NCBI GenBank assembly: GCA_014377845.1
Contig: JACMOV010000110.1
Location: 1-34,554, forward strand
Direction: 5' to 3'
Length of the DNA: 34,554 bases
DNA from: Herminiimonas sp.
GTDB lineage: Bacteria > Pseudomonadota > Gammaproteobacteria > Burkholderiales > Burkholderiaceae_D
Numbering within the stretch: the stretch's first letter is position 1; every line of letters starts with the position of its first letter. Shown one piece after another: positions 17,302 through 26,339 of this stretch. Both the position numbers and the translations under genes were made by a program. A model generated the notes under the pieces. It made no database searches. It was not told the DNA's origin and saw only the letters and a list, made by a program, of their open reading frames with translations.

Positions 17302-17831
17302 GCGACGCCGATCCGGTGGCGCCTGCTGCTGCCGTGCCGGTCACGACCGGGCAGATCTGGTCCTGGCTGGGTGAGGTGCCGGACCCCGAAATCCCCGTGA
17401 TTTCGGTGGTCGACCTCGGCATCGTGCGCGACGTCACTTGGGAAGGCGACGCCTGTGTCGTCACCATCACGCCAACCTACAGCGGTTGTCCTGCGATGGC
17501 AGTGATCGCGGAATCGATCGAGGCGGCGCTGAAGCAGCACGGCATCGACCGTTTCATCATGAAGACGCAACTGTCGCCGGCCTGGACCACCGACTGGATG
17601 TCGGAAGCCGGCAAGCTCAAGTTGAAAGGCTATGGCATTGCACCGCCGGCGCAGCAGGTAATTGACATCAGCCGCCTCAGTCGCCGGCAAGGCGATGTCT
17701 TGACCGTGACCTGTCCGAATTGCGGCTCGAATCACACGCACTGCAGCAGCCAGTTCGGCTCGACCCCGTGCAAGGCACTGTATCGCTGCGACGACTGCCT
17801 CGAGCCGTTCGACTATTTCAAATGCCATTAG
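17298..17831 (+). CDS. paaD: Phenylacetate epoxidase maturation factor PaaD
   Basis: PaaD is a MIP18/DUF59-family protein thought to help insert or maintain the iron centres of the epoxidase complex. The product is 177 aa from GTG 17298, which overlaps the paaC stop; the adjacent GTG 17295 is equally possible. The N-terminal MIP18 domain shows EVPDPEIPVISVVDLGIVRD and ITPTYSGCPAMAVI with the conserved reactive Cys. The C-terminus is a zinc-ribbon-like Cys cluster (CPNCGS, then CRDxC-style YRCDDCLEPF, ending FKCH), as in full-length PaaD proteins. Confidence 0.94.
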   Translation: MSDADPVAPAAAVPVTTGQIWSWLGEVPDPEIPVISVVDLGIVRDVTWEGDACVVTITPTYSGCPAMAVIAESIEAALKQHGIDRFIMKTQLSPAWTTDWMSEAGKLKLKGYGIAPPAQQVIDISRLSRRQGDVLTVTCPNCGSNHTHCSSQFGSTPCKALYRCDDCLEPFDYFKCH

Positions 17832-17844
17832 AAAGCCGCCTCGC

Positions 17845-18921
17845 ATGAGCCAGTTCCAGGCACTGACGGTCGCTGCCGTGACCCATGAAACCCGCGACAC
17901 GATCGCCGTCACGTTCGCCGTGCCGCCCGCATTGCGCGAGCGTTTCCAGTTCACGCAGGGGCAGCACCTGACCCTGCGTGCCATGATCGACGCCGAAGAC
18001 GTGCGACGTTCCTACTCGATCTGTTCGGCGGTGCAGGACGCGCAATTGCGGGTCGCCATCAAGCGCGTGCCGGGCGGGACGTTCTCGACCTGGGCCAATG
18101 ACACGCTGCGCGCTGGCGCCGTGCTCGAGGTGATGCCGCCGATGGGCCACTTCAACGTCCCGCTGTCGGCAGAGAACGAAAAGCACTACCTGGCATTCGC
18201 CGCCGGCAGCGGCATCACGCCGATGCTCTCGATTATCAAGACGACCTTGCTGGCGGAGCCGCGCAGCCGGTTCACGCTTTTCTACGGCAACCGCGCGTCC
18301 TCGTCGGTCATCTTCAAGTCTGAATTGGCCGAGTTGAAGGACCGCTACATGGAACGCTTCCAGCTGACCTACGTGATGAGCCGGGAGCAGCAGGATATCG
18401 ACCTGTTCAACGGCCGCATCACCAAAGAAAAATGCGCGCAGTTCTTCCAGCACTGGATCGACCTGGCCGACATCGACCAGGCATTCATCTGCGGCCCGGA
18501 ACAGATGATGCACGACGTCTCGCAGGCCCTGCAGGACAACGGACTGGCAAAAGAAAAGATCAAGATCGAACTGTTCGCCGCCAGCGTGCCCAAGCGAGCG
18601 CATGCGTCAAGCAAGCAGCCGCTTGCCGGCAGCCACGACTGCGACGTCACGGTCATCATCGACGGCGCGCACATCCGCTTCGCGATGGAAAAAGACAAGG
18701 AGTCGGTGCTCGATGCAGCGCTCAGGCAGGGCATCGACATGCGCTACGCCTGCAAGGCGGGCGTGTGCTCGACCTGTCGCTGCAAGGTCGTCGAGGGCAA
18801 GGTCGACATGGATGCCAACTATGCGCTCGAAGACTACGAAGTCGCGCGCGGTGTTGCATTGTCATGCCAGAGCTTCCCGGTGTCGGACACGCTGGTCATG
18901 GATTTCGATCAGGATCATTGA
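17845..18921 (+). CDS. paaE: Phenylacetyl-CoA epoxidase reductase PaaE
   Basis: PaaE transfers electrons from NAD(P)H through FAD and a plant-type 2Fe-2S cluster to PaaA. The product is 358 aa, the normal size. The FAD-binding RxYS motif is Arg55-Ser-Tyr57-Ser58, the nucleotide-binding motif is GSGITPM (121-127), and the C-terminal ferredoxin domain has Cys303, Cys308, Cys311 and Cys341 (CX4CX2CX29C). It starts at ATG 17845, 13 bases after paaD, with only a weak GAAAG ribosome site. It closes the epoxidase block paaABCDE. Confidence 0.96.
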   Translation: MSQFQALTVAAVTHETRDTIAVTFAVPPALRERFQFTQGQHLTLRAMIDAEDVRRSYSICSAVQDAQLRVAIKRVPGGTFSTWANDTLRAGAVLEVMPPMGHFNVPLSAENEKHYLAFAAGSGITPMLSIIKTTLLAEPRSRFTLFYGNRASSSVIFKSELAELKDRYMERFQLTYVMSREQQDIDLFNGRITKEKCAQFFQHWIDLADIDQAFICGPEQMMHDVSQALQDNGLAKEKIKIELFAASVPKRAHASSKQPLAGSHDCDVTVIIDGAHIRFAMEKDKESVLDAALRQGIDMRYACKAGVCSTCRCKVVEGKVDMDANYALEDYEVARGVALSCQSFPVSDTLVMDFDQDH

Positions 18922-18964
18922 AGCGGATCCGGGGATTCAACAGCCTGGAAGCAGCAGTAACGAG

Positions 18965-18999
18965 CGTTATCGGGCACGAGTCCCGGCTTGACAATAACG
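18965..18999 (+). other. Possible intercistronic hairpin paaE-paaG
   Basis: CGTTAT (18965-18970) can pair with ATAACG (18994-18999), and the directly following CGGG (18971-18974) with CCCG (18982-18985). The two stems are separated on one side by an 8-base bulge. It lies in the 92-base gap before paaG and may affect message processing; it is not a terminator because no T-run follows. Confidence 0.25.
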
Positions 19000-19013
19000 A
19001 TGGAGACCACTCG

Positions 19014-19805
19014 ATGGCATATCAAAATATCCTGTTCGATGTCGCGGACGGTGTTGCACGCCTGACGCTCAATCGTCCGGACAAGCTCAACAGCTTCACG
19101 GTCGCGATGCACCTGGAAGTGCGTGAAGCACTCGAGCGCGTCAAGACCGATGCGGCCGTCCGGGTGCTGGTGCTGACGGGCGCGGGACGCGGTTTCTGCG
19201 CCGGCCAGGACCTCGGCGATCGTGCCGTGGCGCCCGGCGGCACCGCGGTCGACCTCGGTGATTCGGTCGAACAATACTACGCGCCGCTGGTACTGGCGTT
19301 GCGCAGCCTGCCCGTTCCCGTGATCTGTGCGATCAACGGCGTGGCCGCAGGCGCCGGCGCCAACCTGGCCCTGGCTGCCGACATCGTGATTGCCGCACGC
19401 TCGGCCACCTTCATCGAACCATTCTGCCGTCTGGGCCTGATTCCGGATACGGGCGGCACGTATTTCCTGCCACGCTTGATCGGCACGGCACGGGCAATGG
19501 GCCTGGCGATGCTGGGCGAAAAGCTGACCGCCGAGACGGCCGAGAGCTGGGGGCTGATCTGGAAATGCGTGGACGACGCCGTGCTCGCATCCGAAGTCGA
19601 TGGCATGGCACGGCATTTCGCCAGTGCGCCGACCCGAGGCCTGGCGCGCACGAAGGAAGCAATCTACGCCAGCCCGGCCAACACGCTCGAACAGCAATTG
19701 ATGCTGGAGCGCGATTTCATGCGGGAGCTCGGCCATACCCGTGACTATCGTGAAGGCGTCGCCGCCTTCACCGAAAAACGGCCACCGCGTTTCGAAGGTG
19801 CCTGA
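19014..19805 (+). CDS. paaG: Epoxyphenylacetyl-CoA isomerase PaaG (crotonase family)
   Basis: PaaG isomerises the phenylacetyl-CoA ring epoxide to the seven-membered oxepin-CoA and also shifts double bonds later in the pathway. The product is 263 aa. Start ATG 19014 follows GGAGACC; the open frame extends far upstream inside paaE but only as a shadow. Crotonase features are RLTLNRPDKLNSF near the start, the oxyanion-hole regions GRGFCAGQDLGD and AINGVAAGAGANLALAADI, and LIPDTGG with Asp145 as the likely catalytic acid. It is separated from paaE by 92 bases and from paaI by 3. Confidence 0.94.
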   Translation: MAYQNILFDVADGVARLTLNRPDKLNSFTVAMHLEVREALERVKTDAAVRVLVLTGAGRGFCAGQDLGDRAVAPGGTAVDLGDSVEQYYAPLVLALRSLPVPVICAINGVAAGAGANLALAADIVIAARSATFIEPFCRLGLIPDTGGTYFLPRLIGTARAMGLAMLGEKLTAETAESWGLIWKCVDDAVLASEVDGMARHFASAPTRGLARTKEAIYASPANTLEQQLMLERDFMRELGHTRDYREGVAAFTEKRPPRFEGA

Positions 19806-19808
19806 ACG

Positions 19809-20297
19809 ATGGACAATTCCACAACGGATCCGACAGGACTGCTCGATAAACAGGCATTGGCCGAAGCCACGGCGCAATCCATGTTCGTGCGTGACGCCGC
19901 CACCCGGTCGCTCGGGATGGCGATCGTCGCGATGGGGCCGGGCACCTCGCAACTGACGATGCGCGTGCGACCTGACATGCTCAATGGCCATCAGACCTGC
20001 CACGGGGGTTTCATCTTTGCATTGGCAGACAGCGCGTTCGCCTTCGCCTGCAACAGCCACAACCGCAACACGGTGGCGTCCGGATGCAGCATCGATTACC
20101 TGGCGCCGGGACGCGCCAATGATCTGTTGACGGCGCACGCCATGGAACAGTCGCGATCCGGCCGCACCGGCGTGTATGACGTGACCGTCACGAACCAGGA
20201 AGGCACCCGCATCGCGCTTTTCCGAGGCAAGTCGTACCAGATTTCAGGCGAGGTCATCGCCGGCGTGGCGATACCGGCACCGCCTGCCGCTGCATGA
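19809..20297 (+). CDS. paaI: Hotdog-fold thioesterase PaaI
   Basis: PaaI hydrolyses hydroxylated phenylacetyl-CoA esters and relieves CoA trapping in the pathway. The product is 162 aa with ATG 19809 only 3 bases after the paaG stop (ACGATG context, weak ribosome site, probably coupled). The hotdog signature NGHQTCHGGFIFALADSAFA contains the HGG turn and the catalytic Asp. Later conserved blocks are SGCSIDYLAPG and GVYDVTVTNQEG. The 14-bp repeat array begins at its last codons. Confidence 0.93.
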   Translation: MDNSTTDPTGLLDKQALAEATAQSMFVRDAATRSLGMAIVAMGPGTSQLTMRVRPDMLNGHQTCHGGFIFALADSAFAFACNSHNRNTVASGCSIDYLAPGRANDLLTAHAMEQSRSGRTGVYDVTVTNQEGTRIALFRGKSYQISGEVIAGVAIPAPPAAA

Positions 20298-20416
20298 AGC
20301 ATCGTTAATGACGCATCCCTGGTGAAGCATTGCTACTGATGCGTAACGCGTGCCGCATGGCTAGTGACGCGTCCCTACCGACGCTTGACTACCGACGCCT
20401 GACTACCGACGCATGA
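20291..20416. repeat. Degenerate 14-bp tandem array, nine units
   Basis: Nine consecutive 14-mers run without gaps from the last codons of paaI to 45 bases before paaK. The consensus is about CTANTGACGCATGA; the core GA(C/A)GC is kept in most units. The last three (20375, 20389, 20403) are identical except at one position (CTACCGACGCNTGA), while units toward paaI are increasingly diverged. Read in pairs they give a 28-bp period. A 14-base unit is not a codon multiple and the array is not translated in one frame. The role is unknown. Confidence 0.8.
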
Positions 20417-20460
20417 TGCGGGCGCATTTTCCAACAGCAAAACAATGCAGGGAGACGAAC

Positions 20461-21798
20461 ATGGTGCAACGCACGCCGCAGCCAGGTGACCTGGAACCGA
20501 TCGAACTGGCTAGCAAGGATGCGCTGCAGGCACTGCAATTGCAGCGCATGCAGTGGTCGCTGCGTCATGCCTACGACAATGTGCCGCACTACCGGGCCGC
20601 GTTCGACGCAGCCGGCGTGCATCCCGACGATCTGCGTTCGCTCACCGATCTGGCGAAGTTTCCGTTCACCGGCAAAAAGGATTTGCGCGCGAATTACCCG
20701 TTCGGCATGTTTGCGGTACCGATCGATCAGGTGGCGCGCGTCCATGCGTCGAGCGGCACGACCGGCCAACCAACGGTCGTCGGCTATACGCAGAACGATA
20801 TCGATACCTGGGCGAACGTGGTCGCCCGATCGATTCGCGCGGCGGGCGGGCGCCGCGGCGACATGGTGCATATCGCCTATGGCTATGGCCTTTTCACCGG
20901 CGGACTCGGTGCGCATTACGGTGCCGAGCGAATGGGATGCACGGTGATCCCGATGTCGGGCGGCCAGACCGAAAAACAGGTGCAGCTGATTCGCGACTTC
21001 AAGCCGACGATCATCATGGTCACGCCGTCTTACATGCTCAACATTATCGAGGAATTCACGCGGCAGGGGATGGATGCCGCCGACAGTTCACTCAAGGTCG
21101 GCATCTTCGGCGCCGAGCCGTGGACCGGCGCGATGCGCACCGAGATCGAGGCGCGGGCGGGCATCGACGCCGTCGACATCTACGGCCTGTCGGAAGTCAT
21201 CGGGCCGGGCGTGGCCAGCGAATGCATCGAAAGCAAGGATGGGCCGGTCATTTGGGAAGACCATTTTTATCCGGAGATCATCGACCCCGATACCGGCGAA
21301 GTGCTGCCCGACGGCGAAGAGGGCGAGCTGGTGTTTACCTCGCTGACCAAGGAAGCGATGCCGATCATCCGCTACCGCACGCGCGACCTGACGCGGCTGT
21401 TGCCGGCCACCTCGCGCTCGATGCGCCGGATCGACAAGATCACCGGACGTTCCGACGACATGCTGATCATCCGCGGCGTCAATGTCTTCCCGACCCAGAT
21501 CGAGGAACTCATTTTGAAGATGCCGCATCTCGCGCCGCACTATCAGCTGATCGTCACCCGCGACGGGTATCTGGACCAGGTCGAAGTGCTGGCCGAAGTC
21601 CGGTTCGACCTTGTATCGTCGACCAGCGCCCCGACCAGCACCCCAACCAGCGATGCGCTGGCGCGCGAACTGCAGCATGCGATCAAGACCCATGTCGGCA
21701 TCTCCACGATGGTCCGTGTGCTGCCGCCGGACAGCGTCGAACGTACGCTCACGGGCAAGGCCAAGCGGGTGATCGACCGCAGGCCGGAGCTGACCTAG
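20461..21798 (+). CDS. paaK: Phenylacetate-CoA ligase PaaK
   Basis: PaaK activates phenylacetate with ATP and CoA to phenylacetyl-CoA, the entry step and the source of the PaaR inducer. The product is 445 aa. Start ATG 20461 follows AGGGAG; an ATG at 20413 inside the repeat array is not preferred. The adenylate-forming P-loop is SSGTTGQPT (97-105). Other family blocks are YGYGLFTGGLG, GIFGAEPW, YGLSEVIGPGVASEC and TGRSDDMLIIRGVNVFP, and the C-terminal Lys region is TGKAKRVIDRRP. Between the last two blocks there is a short Ser/Thr/Pro insert (STSAPTSTPTSDA) encoded by 12-bp repeats. It is the last paa gene here; the repeat array before it may separate its expression from paaI. Confidence 0.95.
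   Translation: MVQRTPQPGDLEPIELASKDALQALQLQRMQWSLRHAYDNVPHYRAAFDAAGVHPDDLRSLTDLAKFPFTGKKDLRANYPFGMFAVPIDQVARVHASSGTTGQPTVVGYTQNDIDTWANVVARSIRAAGGRRGDMVHIAYGYGLFTGGLGAHYGAERMGCTVIPMSGGQTEKQVQLIRDFKPTIIMVTPSYMLNIIEEFTRQGMDAADSSLKVGIFGAEPWTGAMRTEIEARAGIDAVDIYGLSEVIGPGVASECIESKDGPVIWEDHFYPEIIDPDTGEVLPDGEEGELVFTSLTKEAMPIIRYRTRDLTRLLPATSRSMRRIDKITGRSDDMLIIRGVNVFPTQIEELILKMPHLAPHYQLIVTRDGYLDQVEVLAEVRFDLVSSTSAPTSTPTSDALARELQHAIKTHVGISTMVRVLPPDSVERTLTGKAKRVIDRRPELT
21620..21655 (+). repeat. 12-bp in-frame repeats inside paaK
   Basis: Three 12-bp units (CGACCAGCGCCC, CGACCAGCACCC, CAACCAGCGATG) lie head to tail and encode a four-residue repeat of the type (P)TSxP. They form a flexible-looking insert in the C-terminal domain and look like a slippage-derived expansion. 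Confidence 0.6.
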
Positions 21799-21869
21799 GG
21801 CAAGTCTGCAACGAGCGGCTGACGTGGTCTTGCTGGCTGGCTGAAAATCCTTTGGCCGTACCCCGGTCA

Positions 21870-23600
21870 CTACCGCATCGCGGTTTTAATATCTGCCGTA
21901 ACGCCTTCGGCGCGAAGCTGTGGCATGGTCGTATCCATGACGCGCGGTGCCTGCAGCACAGCCTTGTTGAAGGCCGGTCTGGTCACATTGCTGGCCCGGT
22001 TTGGGCCGCGGCGCTCCGACACCGCACGGGATTCGTTGGCGCCGAGATTCTCATGCGGTTCCAGTCTGAACACGGAAACCGATTGGACGAGCGCTCTCGC
22101 CTGATCCTTCAGGTTCTCGGCCGCAGCCGCGCTTTGCTCGACCAGCGCTGCATTTTGTTGCGTCGCCTGATCCATCTGGCTTACTGCTTCGCAGACCTGT
22201 CCGACGCCGGCGCTTTGCTCCGTGCTGGCGGCGCTGATTTCAGCCATGATGTCGGTGACACGCTTGATGGAGTCGACGATTTCGATCATCGTCTCGCCGG
22301 CTTTGTCCACCAGCGTCGTGCCTTCTGAGACCCGATCGACGCTGGTACCGATCAAATCCTTGATTTCCTTGGCTGCTCCCGCGCTGCGCTGGGCGAGGTT
22401 TCGCACTTCGGATGCGACCACGGCAAACCCACGCCCTTGCTCACCCGCGCGAGCGGCCTCGACGGCCGCGTTCAGCGCAAGAATGTTGGTCTGGAAGGCG
22501 ATGCCATCGATGACGCTGATGATGTCGGCAATGCGCTTGGAGGCGTCGTTGATGCCTTTCATCGTCTCGACCACCTGGCTGACTACCGCACCGCCTTCGA
22601 TGGCGACCTTGGAGGCGCTCAGCGCAAGCTGGTTTGCCTGCTTCGCATTGTCGGCATTCTGGCGCACCGTCGAACCCAGTTCTTCCATCGACGATGCGGT
22701 TTCTTCCAGCCCGGAGGCTTGTTCTTCCGTGCGTTGGCTCAGATCCATGTTGCCTTCTGCAATCTGCGCGCTTCCCGTGGCGACGCGTTCTGCGTTTTCA
22801 CGCACACCCGCCACCACGCGGGACAGATTCTCCTGCATGGCCTTGAGCGAGGTGAGCAGTCTTGCAGTTTCATCGTTGCCGTGGTTTTCGACCTGCATGG
22901 TCAGATCGCCCTTGGCGACGGCATCGGCAAGTTGCACGGCCGTGTTGATCGGCCGCGTGATGCTGCGCGTGACCAGCACGCCGGCTATGGCGGCAAAACC
23001 GACGGCGAACAGACACACCGCGATGAGCGCATTGCGTTGCGCCGCAAGGCTGGTCTCCGCATCCTGGATCAGCTGAACCGAGCGCACGTCGCTGACTTCG
23101 GCATATTCGGTCGACAGCTTGACGATCGCCGCCAGCAACGGCCGGCATTCGTCATTCATCATTACGATCGCTTCCGGCGTTTTCTTCTTCAGCGCCAGGT
23201 CCACGATGGCCAGCGCCACGGGCGCGTATCTGACCTCGAGCTTGTCCAGTTCGGCCACGATCGTTCGGCCTTTTTCGCTGACATCGGTGGCCTTGCCGAG
23301 CATGTCCTTCAACTTCGTCAGGTGCTCACCTACCCGGGCATGTGCGGTCGTCACCGCCTCCTTTTCCACCTCCAGATCTTTCGGTTTGGTGACCAGGACC
23401 AGATTGCGCACCGCAATTGCCCGTTCGTCCACCGCGCGACGAAATTTTTCCGCTTCCGCACCGCGCGCCTTGATTCCATGAACATATTGAACGAAGTGAT
23501 CGTCCGCCTTGACCATCGACTGCAAGGCGAGGGCAGAGACCAGCGCGACCATGATCGCCAGGGATGCGAAAGTGATGGTCAATTTTGTTTGGATTTTCAT
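21870..23600 (-). CDS. Methyl-accepting chemotaxis protein
   Basis: This 576-aa transmembrane chemoreceptor starts at ATG 23600, with GGAG five bases upstream. Helix 1 is about residues 10-30 ([17 protein letters not shown]). A periplasmic four-helix-bundle sensor of about 155 residues follows, then helix 2 (about 188-210, [20 protein letters not shown]) and a HAMP domain ([20 protein letters not shown]). The long cytoplasmic coiled coil carries the invariant hairpin tip ([20 protein letters not shown] and [14 protein letters not shown]). The C-terminus has no NWETF-type pentapeptide for CheR docking. The ligand is unknown. It is convergent with paaK, so phenylacetate sensing is possible but not shown. 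Confidence 0.95.
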   Translation of the reverse strand: MKIQTKLTITFASLAIMVALVSALALQSMVKADDHFVQYVHGIKARGAEAEKFRRAVDERAIAVRNLVLVTKPKDLEVEKEAVTTAHARVGEHLTKLKDMLGKATDVSEKGRTIVAELDKLEVRYAPVALAIVDLALKKKTPEAIVMMNDECRPLLAAIVKLSTEYAEVSDVRSVQLIQDAETSLAAQRNALIAVCLFAVGFAAIAGVLVTRSITRPINTAVQLADAVAKGDLTMQVENHGNDETARLLTSLKAMQENLSRVVAGVRENAERVATGSAQIAEGNMDLSQRTEEQASGLEETASSMEELGSTVRQNADNAKQANQLALSASKVAIEGGAVVSQVVETMKGINDASKRIADIISVIDGIAFQTNILALNAAVEAARAGEQGRGFAVVASEVRNLAQRSAGAAKEIKDLIGTSVDRVSEGTTLVDKAGETMIEIVDSIKRVTDIMAEISAASTEQSAGVGQVCEAVSQMDQATQQNAALVEQSAAAAENLKDQARALVQSVSVFRLEPHENLGANESRAVSERRGPNRASNVTRPAFNKAVLQAPRVMDTTMPQLRAEGVTADIKTAMR

Positions 23601-23669
23601 GTGTGCTCCGTAATCTGGTCAGGCATGCCGACCAGCCAACCGCGAAGTCTTGGAACGAAATATTTCTCG

Positions 23670-23701
23670 CAAGACGCATTTTTGGAAAGGGTAGCGTCTT
23701 G
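23670..23701. promoter_or_regulatory. Inverted repeat upstream of the chemoreceptor
   Basis: CAAGACGC (23670-23677) and GCGTCTTG (23694-23701) are perfect 8-bp inverted arms separated by 16 bases, about 70-100 bases before the chemoreceptor start. Their position suits a dimeric regulator. They could alternatively form a hairpin in read-through RNA from glcB. Confidence 0.4.
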
Positions 23702-23770
23702 AGATGATGCAATCTGGGAATAGAAAAAGTTTGATATTCACCAGCACGTCGAGCGTGGTTTTCTGGATGC

Positions 23771-23798
23771 AAAAAAAATGGCACCCGGAGGTGCCATT
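23771..23798 (-). terminator. Intrinsic terminator of glcB
   Basis: On the minus strand the stem AATGGCACC / GGTGCCATT (9 bp, loop TCCG) is followed by an uninterrupted run of eight T. It lies 35-60 bases after the glcB stop and is the clearest terminator in the window. Confidence 0.9.
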
Positions 23799-23832
23799 CC
23801 TGTATTCCGCGCGATTGCGCCGTTGCGGTGTC

Positions 23833-26061
23833 TTACATCGCTTCCTTGACCTTCAGGCGCCATGCATGCAGGAGCGGCTCGGTGTAGCCGCTTGGCTGCT
23901 CCAGGCCCTTGAAGACCAGGTCGCGTGCTGCCTTGTAGGCCGACGACGTGTCGAAATGTCCGGCCATCGGCTTGTATAGCGGATCGCCGGCATTCTGGCC
24001 ATCGACCACCTTTGCCATGCGCTGCAGGGTTTCGTCAACTTGTGCCGGCGTCACGATGCCGTGCAGCAGCCAGTTGGCGATGTGCTGGCTGGAGATGCGC
24101 AACGTGGCGCGGTCTTCCATCAGGCCGATGTTGTGGATGTCCGGCACCTTCGAGCAACCGACGCCCTGGTCGATCCAGCGCACCACGTAGCCGAGGATGC
24201 CCTGGGCGTTGTTGTCGAGTTCCTGCTGCTTTTCTTCGGCCGACCAGTTGGTGTTCTTTGCTACGGGAATCTGCAGCAGGTCGTTCAGGAGACGATCGAG
24301 TTCCGGCGCGGCGTCGATCTTCTCGAGCTCTTGCTGGACTGCGGCGACGTTGACCTGGTGATAGTGCAGGGCGTGCAGCGTGGCTGCGGTCGGCGATGGC
24401 ACCCAGGCGGTGTTGGCGCCAGCTTTCGGATGCGCGATCTTCTGTTCCAGCATGGCCGCCATCAGGTCCGGCATGGCCCACATCCCCTTGCCGATCTGGG
24501 CGCGTCCGCGCAGGCCGCAGGACAGGCCGACCAGCACGTTGCTCTTTTCATAGGCGGTGAGCCAGGTGCTGCTCTTCATTTCGCCCTTGCGCATCATCGC
24601 GCCGGCCTGCATCGCAGTGTGCATCTCGTCGCCGGTGCGGTCCAGAAAACCGGTGTTGATGAACGCGACCCGCGCGCCGGCGGCGGCGATGCAGGCTTTC
24701 AGGTTGACGCTGGTGCGCCGTTCTTCATCCATGATGCCGAGCTTGACGGTGTTGGCCGGCAGGCCGAGCACCGATTCGACGCGGCCGAACAGCTCGCTGG
24801 CGAAGGCGACTTCGGCCGGGCCATGCATCTTCGGCTTGACGATGTAGACCGAACCGGTGCGCGAGTTGCCGATCGTCTGGCCGGCAGGGCGCTTCAGGTC
24901 GTGCAGGGCGATGGTGACGGTGACCATGGCGTCGAGAATGCCCTCGAAAATTTCGTGGCCGTGTTCGTCGAGGATCGCCGGATTGGTCATCAGGTGCCCG
25001 ACATTACGCAGGAACAGCAGCGAGCGGCCATGCAGCGTCACGATGCCGTCGACTGCATCGACGGCGCCCACGCCAGCCGTGTACTGGCGATCCGCATTGA
25101 GCGCACGCGTGAAGGTCTTGCCACCCTTGGTGACGGTTTCGACCAGTGTTGCCTTCAGGATGCCGAGCCAGTTGTCATAGGCGACGACCTTGTCTTCCGC
25201 ATCCACCACGGTGACCGAATCTTCCAGGTCAAGGATCGTCGACAGAGCCGCTTCGATCACGAGGTCGGCGACACCCGCAGCATCGTCCTTGCCGATGCCC
25301 TTGGTGGCGTCAATCTGGATGTCGATGTGCAGGCCGTGGTTGCGCAGCAGGACCGAGGTCGGCGCCTTGGCCTCGCCCTGGTGGCCGACGAATTGCGCCG
25401 CATCGGCCAGGCCTGTGGTGACGCCGTCCTTCAGCGTGACGACCAGCTTGCCGCCGTCGACCCGGTAAGCGGTGGCGTCGGCATGCGAGCCGGTTGCCAG
25501 CGGCACGGCCTGATCGAGGAAGTGGCGGCCGAAGGCAACGACCTTGGCGCCACGGACGGTGTTATAGCTCTCGCCGCCTGGGCCGACGCGGGTGGCGCCA
25601 TCGGTTTCCGGAATGGCGTCGGTGCCGTACAGCGCGTCATAGAGCGAACCCCAACGCGCATTGGCAGCGTTCAAGGCATAACGCGCATTAAGCACCGGCA
25701 CCACCAGTTGCGGTCCGGCCTGGATCGCCAGTTCGGCATCGACGTTGGTCGTGTCGGCAGTGACATCCTTCGGTTGCGGCATCAGGTAACCGATGGCTTC
25801 CAGGTGCGCGCGGTAGGCGGGCATGTCGGTGATCGGGCCGGGATGCGCGCGGTGCCATGTGTCGAGGTCGGCCTGCAGGCGATCGCGCTCGGCCAGCAGC
25901 GCGGCGTTCTTCGGCGTCAGGTCGTGCACCAGCGCGTCGAAACCGCTCCAGAACGTGGCGCTGGCGACACCGGTGCCGGGCAGGACCTTGTCTTCGATGA
26001 AGCGGTACAGGACGGTGGCGACCTGGAGCCGGTTGCAGGTGGTGCGTGGAGTTGCAGTCAT
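23833..26061 (-). CDS. glcB: Malate synthase G
   Basis: GlcB condenses glyoxylate with acetyl-CoA to malate and CoA in the cytoplasm, allowing growth on glycolate, glyoxylate or C2 units. The product is 742 aa (E. coli about 723), starting at ATG 26061 with GAGG nine bases upstream; an upstream in-frame ATG at 26106 has no support. Family blocks include [69 protein letters not shown] and, near the C-terminus, [18 protein letters not shown]. It stands alone, bounded by its own terminator and a 278-base gap to tamB. That gap (26062-26339) shows no other gene and must hold its promoter. Confidence 0.97.
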   Translation of the reverse strand: MTATPRTTCNRLQVATVLYRFIEDKVLPGTGVASATFWSGFDALVHDLTPKNAALLAERDRLQADLDTWHRAHPGPITDMPAYRAHLEAIGYLMPQPKDVTADTTNVDAELAIQAGPQLVVPVLNARYALNAANARWGSLYDALYGTDAIPETDGATRVGPGGESYNTVRGAKVVAFGRHFLDQAVPLATGSHADATAYRVDGGKLVVTLKDGVTTGLADAAQFVGHQGEAKAPTSVLLRNHGLHIDIQIDATKGIGKDDAAGVADLVIEAALSTILDLEDSVTVVDAEDKVVAYDNWLGILKATLVETVTKGGKTFTRALNADRQYTAGVGAVDAVDGIVTLHGRSLLFLRNVGHLMTNPAILDEHGHEIFEGILDAMVTVTIALHDLKRPAGQTIGNSRTGSVYIVKPKMHGPAEVAFASELFGRVESVLGLPANTVKLGIMDEERRTSVNLKACIAAAGARVAFINTGFLDRTGDEMHTAMQAGAMMRKGEMKSSTWLTAYEKSNVLVGLSCGLRGRAQIGKGMWAMPDLMAAMLEQKIAHPKAGANTAWVPSPTAATLHALHYHQVNVAAVQQELEKIDAAPELDRLLNDLLQIPVAKNTNWSAEEKQQELDNNAQGILGYVVRWIDQGVGCSKVPDIHNIGLMEDRATLRISSQHIANWLLHGIVTPAQVDETLQRMAKVVDGQNAGDPLYKPMAGHFDTSSAYKAARDLVFKGLEQPSGYTEPLLHAWRLKVKEAM

Positions 26062-26339
26062 GCTGTCTAGCCTCGTGTGTTGTTTTGATCGGGACGGATC
26101 GGTCACGCCTTACAGGCGCGCTGCACAGGCGATCAGTCGGGCCGGGTCGCGGCCGGTCGATCGTCTGCGTGCATCGGAACCGTGGTGGTCGAGCGGACTG
26201 TCCGGACGGAAGGGGATGGCGCCTCCGTAGTTTTGGACATCAGTTTATCAGACGAGGCGTGCTATCGGCGACTTCCGATTGCACCTATGGCCGCATCGAG
26301 CCGTACCGATGCGTTGCGATGGCGTCGATAATCCCGCGA

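Noticed and set aside
20291-20416. Repeat array as CRISPR
   Set aside because: Units are 14 bp and adjoining, with no spacers and no cas genes.
20553-22328. 591-codon frame overlapping paaK and the chemoreceptor
   Set aside because: It is a shadow of paaK in another frame that crosses into antisense of the MCP gene; Arg/Pro-rich and without motifs.
24040-26070. 676-codon open frame antisense to glcB
   Set aside because: It mirrors the codon pattern of malate synthase G on the opposite strand; long antisense frames are expected in GC-rich genes, and the translation has no family features.
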